Shown piece by piece: positions 60,612-64,000 of a stretch of DNA of 64,000 nt (positions are counted from its first letter, which is position 1; each line of letters starts with the position of its first letter). The position numbers and the translations under genes were made by a program. This DNA is from Planosporangium sp963837285. Lineage in GTDB: Bacteria > Actinomycetota > Actinomycetes > Mycobacteriales > Micromonosporaceae. The stretch is from positions 2,108,001-2,172,000 of the forward strand of contig CAWIMS010000001.1 in the NCBI GenBank assembly GCA_963837285.1. The letters run 5' to 3'. A model generated the notes under the pieces. That model was given only the letters and a program-made list of their open reading frames with translations, did not search any database and was not told the DNA's origin.

Positions 60612-61848
60612 CCCGGGCCGGTCGCCGGCGGTGCTCGTACAGGACCGCGGCGGCGGCGACCACCAGCGTCCACAGCACGTACACACCGGTCATGACCAGC
60701 AGCGCCGACACGGACGCCAGCGCGACCACGGCCGCCCGCCGCGACCAGCTCCGGCGCGGCAGCAGGCGGACCGCGGCAGCCGTGCCCAGCACGTACACGA
60801 GAACGAACGATCCCGTGGTGAGCAGGACCGACGGGCGTGGCCCGACCCTCGCGACCGCGACGACGACCAGCGCCAACCCGGACAGCCCGAAGATCACCAC
60901 GAGGCTGCGTCGAGGCACCTCCCCGGCGGCGCTGCCCCGGCTGAACCACGCGGGCAGGGCACCGTCCCGGCCGAGCGCCGCACCGAGCTTGGCGCCGCCG
61001 GCGAAGTACGCGTTCATGGCGCCGAAGGTCAGCAGTACCGCGATGACAGCGGTGATCGCGCGGACGTGACCACCGACGCCGATCGCGAGAAGTTCGGCGA
61101 GGGGTGCCTCGGTCGATCCGGTCGCCGGGCCGAGGACCAGCAGGCTGGCGACGACCACGCCGAGGTACAGCGCACCGACCACCACGATCGCGATCGCGGT
61201 GGCGCGCGGCACGTCGCGGGCCGGGTGGCGGAAGTCGGCGGCGAGCGAGGTGACGGCTTCCCAGCCGGCGAAGCCCCAGACGAGTACCGCCGCCGCGGGG
61301 GCGATCGCCAGCCAGCCGTGCGGCGCGAACGGGGTGAGGTTGGCCAGGTGCGCGTGCGGCAGGGCGGTCAGCGTCGCGACCAGGAGCAGGGTCGCCAGCA
61401 CCGCGGCGAGGCCGAGTTGGACCCGCCCGGAGATGCGTACCCCGCCGAGGTTGGTCGCGGTCACGGCGACGATCAACGCGGCCGAGGTGGCGACCGTGGT
61501 GGCCTGGCCGCCACCGAACGCGGCGGCCACGTACGCGCCGGCGAACATCGAGGCGGCGGGCGCCCCGACCGCGATCGCGAAGTAGAAGCACCAGCCGACC
61601 ACGGCGGCGGCACGGGCGCCGAACGCGGTGCGGACATACGTCGAGACGCCGCCCGCGTCCGGGTAGCGCGCGCCGAGCGCCGCGAAGGTGGCGGCCAGCG
61701 GGACGGACAGCGCGATCAGCGCCACCCAGGCCAGCAGCGAAGCCGGTCCAGCGGTCTGGGCCGCGAGCGCCGGGAGGCCGATCACACCGGTACCGAGTAC
61801 CGCACCGATCGACACCGCGGCGCCCTGCGACACCGTCATGCCCTTCAT
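60559..61848 (-). CDS. APC-family amino acid permease
   Basis: A 429-residue transporter with about 12 helices. GAAVSIGAVLGTGVIGLPALAA is the first-helix ligand motif of the APC superfamily. WGFAGWEAVTSLAADFRHPARDVPRA is the helix 6 region and conserved loop. YFAGGAKLGAALGRDGALPAWF matches the usual helix 8 region. It probably takes up an amino acid or amine. The ATG overlaps the AhpD-like stop (ATGA), so the two form one operon, and the divergent MocR regulator is the likely controller. Confidence 0.9.
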   Translation of the reverse strand: MKGMTVSQGAAVSIGAVLGTGVIGLPALAAQTAGPASLLAWVALIALSVPLAATFAALGARYPDAGGVSTYVRTAFGARAAAVVGWCFYFAIAVGAPAASMFAGAYVAAAFGGGQATTVATSAALIVAVTATNLGGVRISGRVQLGLAAVLATLLLVATLTALPHAHLANLTPFAPHGWLAIAPAAAVLVWGFAGWEAVTSLAADFRHPARDVPRATAIAIVVVGALYLGVVVASLLVLGPATGSTEAPLAELLAIGVGGHVRAITAVIAVLLTFGAMNAYFAGGAKLGAALGRDGALPAWFSRGSAAGEVPRRSLVVIFGLSGLALVVVAVARVGPRPSVLLTTGSFVLVYVLGTAAAVRLLPRRSWSRRAAVVALASVSALLVMTGVYVLWTLVVAAAAVLYEHRRRPARVSRHVVDRCLQPGTSSS

Positions 61849-62300
61849 TTGACGTAGGACCGTGGAACCATCCGGGTCGACACCCCGATCCGGTTCCACG
61901 CGTTGATCGTGGCGATCAGCATGACCAGAGCGGCGAGCGCCTTCTCGTCGAAGTGCTTGCCGGCCTGCGCCCACACCTCGTCAGGCACCCGGTCGCCGCC
62001 CTCGCTGAGCCGGGTCATCGCCTCGGTCAGCGCCAGCGCGGCCCGTTCCTCGTCGCTGAAGAACGGCGCCTCCTGCCAGACGGCGACCGCGAACAGGCGC
62101 TCATCGGGGACCCCGGCCTCGCGGGCGTCGAAGCTGTGCGAGTCGACGCAGTACACGCAGCCGTTGATCTGGCTCGCGCGCAGCTTGACCAGCTCCATCA
62201 AGGGCTTGGCCAACGGCCCCTGGTGGGCCGCGCGATCCAGGTTGAGCATCGCCTTGTACGCGGCGGGAGCCAGCGCGGCGACGTCCATGCGAGCGGTCAT
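61845..62300 (-). CDS. AhpD-like carboxymuconolactone decarboxylase family protein
   Basis: A 151-residue helical protein with the redox pair and histidine of AhpD relatives (NGCVYCVDSHSFDAREAG). LVKLRASQ precedes it, and ALTEAMTRLSEGGDRVPDEVW and LIATINAWNRIGVSTR follow, as in alkylhydroperoxidase-type members. It may reduce peroxides, but many homologues have no known reaction. It is the first gene of an operon with the APC permease and is divergent from MocR. Adjacent MocR-AhpD pairs are common in actinomycetes. Confidence 0.93.
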   Translation of the reverse strand: MTARMDVAALAPAAYKAMLNLDRAAHQGPLAKPLMELVKLRASQINGCVYCVDSHSFDAREAGVPDERLFAVAVWQEAPFFSDEERAALALTEAMTRLSEGGDRVPDEVWAQAGKHFDEKALAALVMLIATINAWNRIGVSTRMVPRSYVK

Positions 62301-62343
62301 TGTCTCTACCTCTTTCCGTTCGACAACTCGAATCTAGGAGCCT

Positions 62344-62391
62344 GATTGGACCGTGTAAGCTCCAATCCCAGCCAATCGGATTGGGCCAATC
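62344..62391. promoter_or_regulatory. CCAATC/GATTGG operator array of MocR regulator
   Basis: Four or five copies of the hexamer lie between the divergent genes. GATTGGA and TCCAATC form an inverted repeat 10 bp apart (62344-62367), CCAATC-G-GATTGG is a near-perfect palindrome (62372-62384), and a further CCAATC ends at 62391. Repeated half-sites of this kind are typical MocR/PdxR operators. The array runs up to the regulator's own start codon. Confidence 0.7.
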
Positions 62392-62393
62392 GA

Positions 62394-63842
62394 ATGGACT
62401 TCCACGTCAGCCTGGCGGGGCGCGGCGACCTCACCGCCAGGATCTACCGGCAACTCCGCGATGCCATGCTGGACGGCCGGCTGCGCCCCGGCGAGCGGCT
62501 GCCGCCGACGCGTGAGCTGGCCAACCGGCTCGACGTGTCGCGCAACACCGTGGCGGTGGCCTACGAGCGGCTCACCGCCGAGGGGTTCCTGGTCAGCCGG
62601 GTCGGCGCGGGCACGTTCGTGTGCAGCGAGCGAGTCACGACATCGCGCCGCGCCCCCGCCGGGCGGGATGTCGCGCCGGTGCGGGTGTGGCGCTCGCTCG
62701 ACGCGCAGGCGGAGCGGACGGTCGTCACCGAGAAGGAGCCGGCCGGGTACGACTTCCGGGTCGGCATGCCGGACGGCGGGCTGTTCCCGCTGGAGGCGTG
62801 GCGTCGGCTGGTCACCCGGGAACTGCGCGCCTCGGCGCTCCAGGCCGCCGACTACGCCGAGCCGGCCGGCCACGCCGGGCTACGGGCGGCGATCGCCCGG
62901 TACATCGGCGTCTCCCGGTCGGTCCGCGCGGGCGCCGACGACGTGATCGTCACCAACGGCGCGCAGCAGGCCCTCGACATCATCGGCCGGGTACTGATCG
63001 AGCCGGGTGCGTGCGTGGCGGTGGAGGAACCCGGGTACCCGCCGGCCCGGCTGCTGTTCCAGTCGCTCGGGGCGCGGGTGGTCAGCGTGCCGGTCGACGC
63101 CGAGGGCCTCGTCGTCGCCGCCCTGCCGAGGACCGCGCGGCTGGTGTACACGACGCCGTCGCACCAGTTCCCGCTCGGCGTACCGATGTCGCTCGCCCGC
63201 CGGACCGCCCTGCTGGCGTGGGCGGAGAAGCGCGGCGCGGTGGTGATCGAGGACGACTACGACAGCGAGTTCCGGTTCTCCGACCGTCCATTGGAGCCGT
63301 TGCAGAGCCTCGACCGCAGTGGCCGGGTGGTGTACGTCGGGTCGTTCTCCAAGACGCTGCTGCCCATGCTGCGGCTCGGGTTCCTGGTGGCACCGGCGTC
63401 CCTGCGGCCGGCGCTGCACCGGGCGAGACAGCTCAGCGACTGGCACGGCGAGCTGACCACGCAGGCGGCACTGGCCCGGTTCATCGACGAGGGGCTGCTC
63501 GCCCGGCACATCCGCAAGGCCACCCGGGAGTACGCGGCCCGCCACGGGCGGATCGTCACCGGGTTGCGGCAGGACCTGGCGCGCTGGCTCGAACCGGTAC
63601 CGTCGGCTGCCGGCCTGCACCTGTGTACCCGCCTCGCGCCGGGCGTGACCGTGGACCTCGACGAGGTGACCCGGACGGCCCGCCGGGCCGGGGTCGCATT
63701 GCGTACCCTCGCCAGCCTGTGCGCCGAGGAGCCGGGGCAGGCCGGGCTGGTGATCGGGTACGGGGCGGTGCCGGTGGACCGGATCGGCGAGGGCCTGCGC
63801 CGCCTGGGAGCCAGCTTCGTCCAGGCGTCGCGTCGTACGTAG
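62394..63842 (+). CDS. MocR-family (GntR-aminotransferase) transcriptional regulator
   Basis: A 482-residue chimera. The N-terminal GntR winged helix (LTARIYRQLRDAMLDGRLRPGERLPPTREL, LDVSRNTVAVAYERLTAEGFL) is joined to a fold type I aminotransferase domain. That domain has VTNGAQQALDIIGRVL, YTTPSHQFPLGVPMS, EDDYDSEFRF and the PLP lysine in GSFSKTLLPMLRLGF. Such proteins bind PLP or an amino acid and control vitamin B6, GABA or other amine genes. I start at MDFHVSLAGRG, because the upstream frame overlaps the operator array. It most likely controls the divergent AhpD-like/APC operon. Confidence 0.92.
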   Translation: MDFHVSLAGRGDLTARIYRQLRDAMLDGRLRPGERLPPTRELANRLDVSRNTVAVAYERLTAEGFLVSRVGAGTFVCSERVTTSRRAPAGRDVAPVRVWRSLDAQAERTVVTEKEPAGYDFRVGMPDGGLFPLEAWRRLVTRELRASALQAADYAEPAGHAGLRAAIARYIGVSRSVRAGADDVIVTNGAQQALDIIGRVLIEPGACVAVEEPGYPPARLLFQSLGARVVSVPVDAEGLVVAALPRTARLVYTTPSHQFPLGVPMSLARRTALLAWAEKRGAVVIEDDYDSEFRFSDRPLEPLQSLDRSGRVVYVGSFSKTLLPMLRLGFLVAPASLRPALHRARQLSDWHGELTTQAALARFIDEGLLARHIRKATREYAARHGRIVTGLRQDLARWLEPVPSAAGLHLCTRLAPGVTVDLDEVTRTARRAGVALRTLASLCAEEPGQAGLVIGYGAVPVDRIGEGLRRLGASFVQASRRT

Positions 63843-63878
63843 ACACCCCAGGCGCCCGCGTCAAGAGGCAACGGCAGC

Positions 63879-63899
63879 CTGTGGACGGATTGTCCACAG
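63879..63899. terminator. Small hairpin after MocR gene
   Basis: CTGTGGAC and GTCCACAG pair perfectly around GGATT, 37 bp after the MocR stop and 50 bp before the next start. It could be a terminator, or an operator of the downstream gene. Confidence 0.5.
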
Positions 63900-63936
63900 C
63901 AGACAGTCGGGACTGGTGCGCCATCCGCCGGCCGCG

Positions 63937-63942
63937 CAGGCT
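63937..63942 (+). promoter_or_regulatory. Possible -10 box CAGGCT, leaderless
   Basis: CAGGCT ends 6 bases before the GTG of the partial gene at the right edge, the same spacing as other leaderless starts here. The hexamer is a weak match. Confidence 0.35.
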
Positions 63943-63948
63943 GATCGG

Positions 63949-64000
63949 GTGCTGGACGACCTTCTCGATCTCCAGGGCGGCGTCCTCACGCGTACCCAGG
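63949..64000 (+). CDS. Start of a gene cut by the right edge, possibly AbiEi/DUF559-like
   Basis: Only 17 codons are inside the window (VLDDLLDLQGGVLTRTQ). This N-terminus resembles the opening of actinobacterial DUF559 or AbiEi antitoxin-like proteins, which usually start with a helix followed by GGVLTRxQA. The assignment rests on a very short stretch and should be treated as a suggestion. Confidence 0.35.
   Translation, partial: MLDDLLDLQGGVLTRTQ

Noticed and set aside
63879..63899. DnaA-box-like TTGTCCACA near the right edge
   Set aside because: It is one arm of a perfect hairpin, is a single site with a mismatch to the consensus, and no origin genes are near.

Overview
The window is high-GC actinobacterial DNA. 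Third-position G/C is strong, starts are a mix of ATG, GTG and TTG, and several families are typical of filamentous actinomycetes: a SARP regulator, an XRE regulator paired with DUF397, a DUF574-type methyltransferase, and an ECF sigma factor with a zinc-finger anti-sigma factor. A Micromonosporaceae-like host is my best guess, but that is inference. It reads as ordinary chromosome. I saw no tRNA, rRNA, CRISPR array, transposase or phage gene.

Layout. At 1-4.7 kb is glutamate synthase (gltB, cut by the left edge, and gltD). At 4.7-6.6 kb an MFS exporter is divergent from an HxlR regulator. At 6.8-10.7 kb are a class A beta-lactamase-fold hydrolase, pyruvate kinase, a TesB thioesterase and an Rrf2 regulator. 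At 10.8-14.3 kb is one minus-strand operon: ABC ATPase, ABC permease, DesK-like kinase and NarL-like regulator. At 14.4-17.2 kb is an ssuABC-type sulfonate/nitrate importer, followed by an aromatic amino acid decarboxylase. At 18.7-28.8 kb are a GT9 glycosyltransferase, a NagZ-type glycosidase, a GGDEF-EAL protein, an epimerase, the sigma/anti-sigma pair and a methyltransferase. At 28.9-36.7 kb is a regulatory stretch: PAS hybrid kinase, SigB-like factor, large LuxR ATPase, ArsR, SRPBCC, VOC and AraC proteins. At 36.8-43.8 kb are a Rieske oxygenase, an asparagine synthetase fused to a CofE-like domain, and a large SARP regulator, possibly a small biosynthetic locus.

The 44-56 kb region handles nucleobase and urea nitrogen: cytosine deaminase, an NCS1 permease, a complete urease operon (ureABCFGD), and the two downstream enzymes of urate breakdown (OHCU decarboxylase and HIU hydrolase). 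The adjoining uricase gene is reduced to 68 codons by what looks like an internal deletion, and a nearby permease gene is decayed. The right end holds a YtrA-like GntR operon, a DUF397/XRE pair, a CRP-type regulator fused to a nucleotide-cyclase-like domain, an AhpD-like/APC-transporter operon divergent from a MocR regulator, and the first codons of a further gene.

The most striking feature is not a gene. Two families of dispersed, oriented palindromic elements punctuate the region. Family A (seven copies) has two near-identical 19-bp palindromes whose starts are exactly 42 bp apart in every copy. Family B (four copies) has 22-bp complementary arms around a loop of exactly 21 nt in every copy. 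They sit at gene ends, inside the urease operon and in divergent promoter regions, and in places they supply the stop codon or C-terminal codons of a protein. A different perfect 22-bp inverted repeat lies in frame inside ureF. Short in-frame tandem repeats are also unusually common in coding genes. Several genes appear leaderless, with a TANNNT-like hexamer six or seven bases before the start codon.
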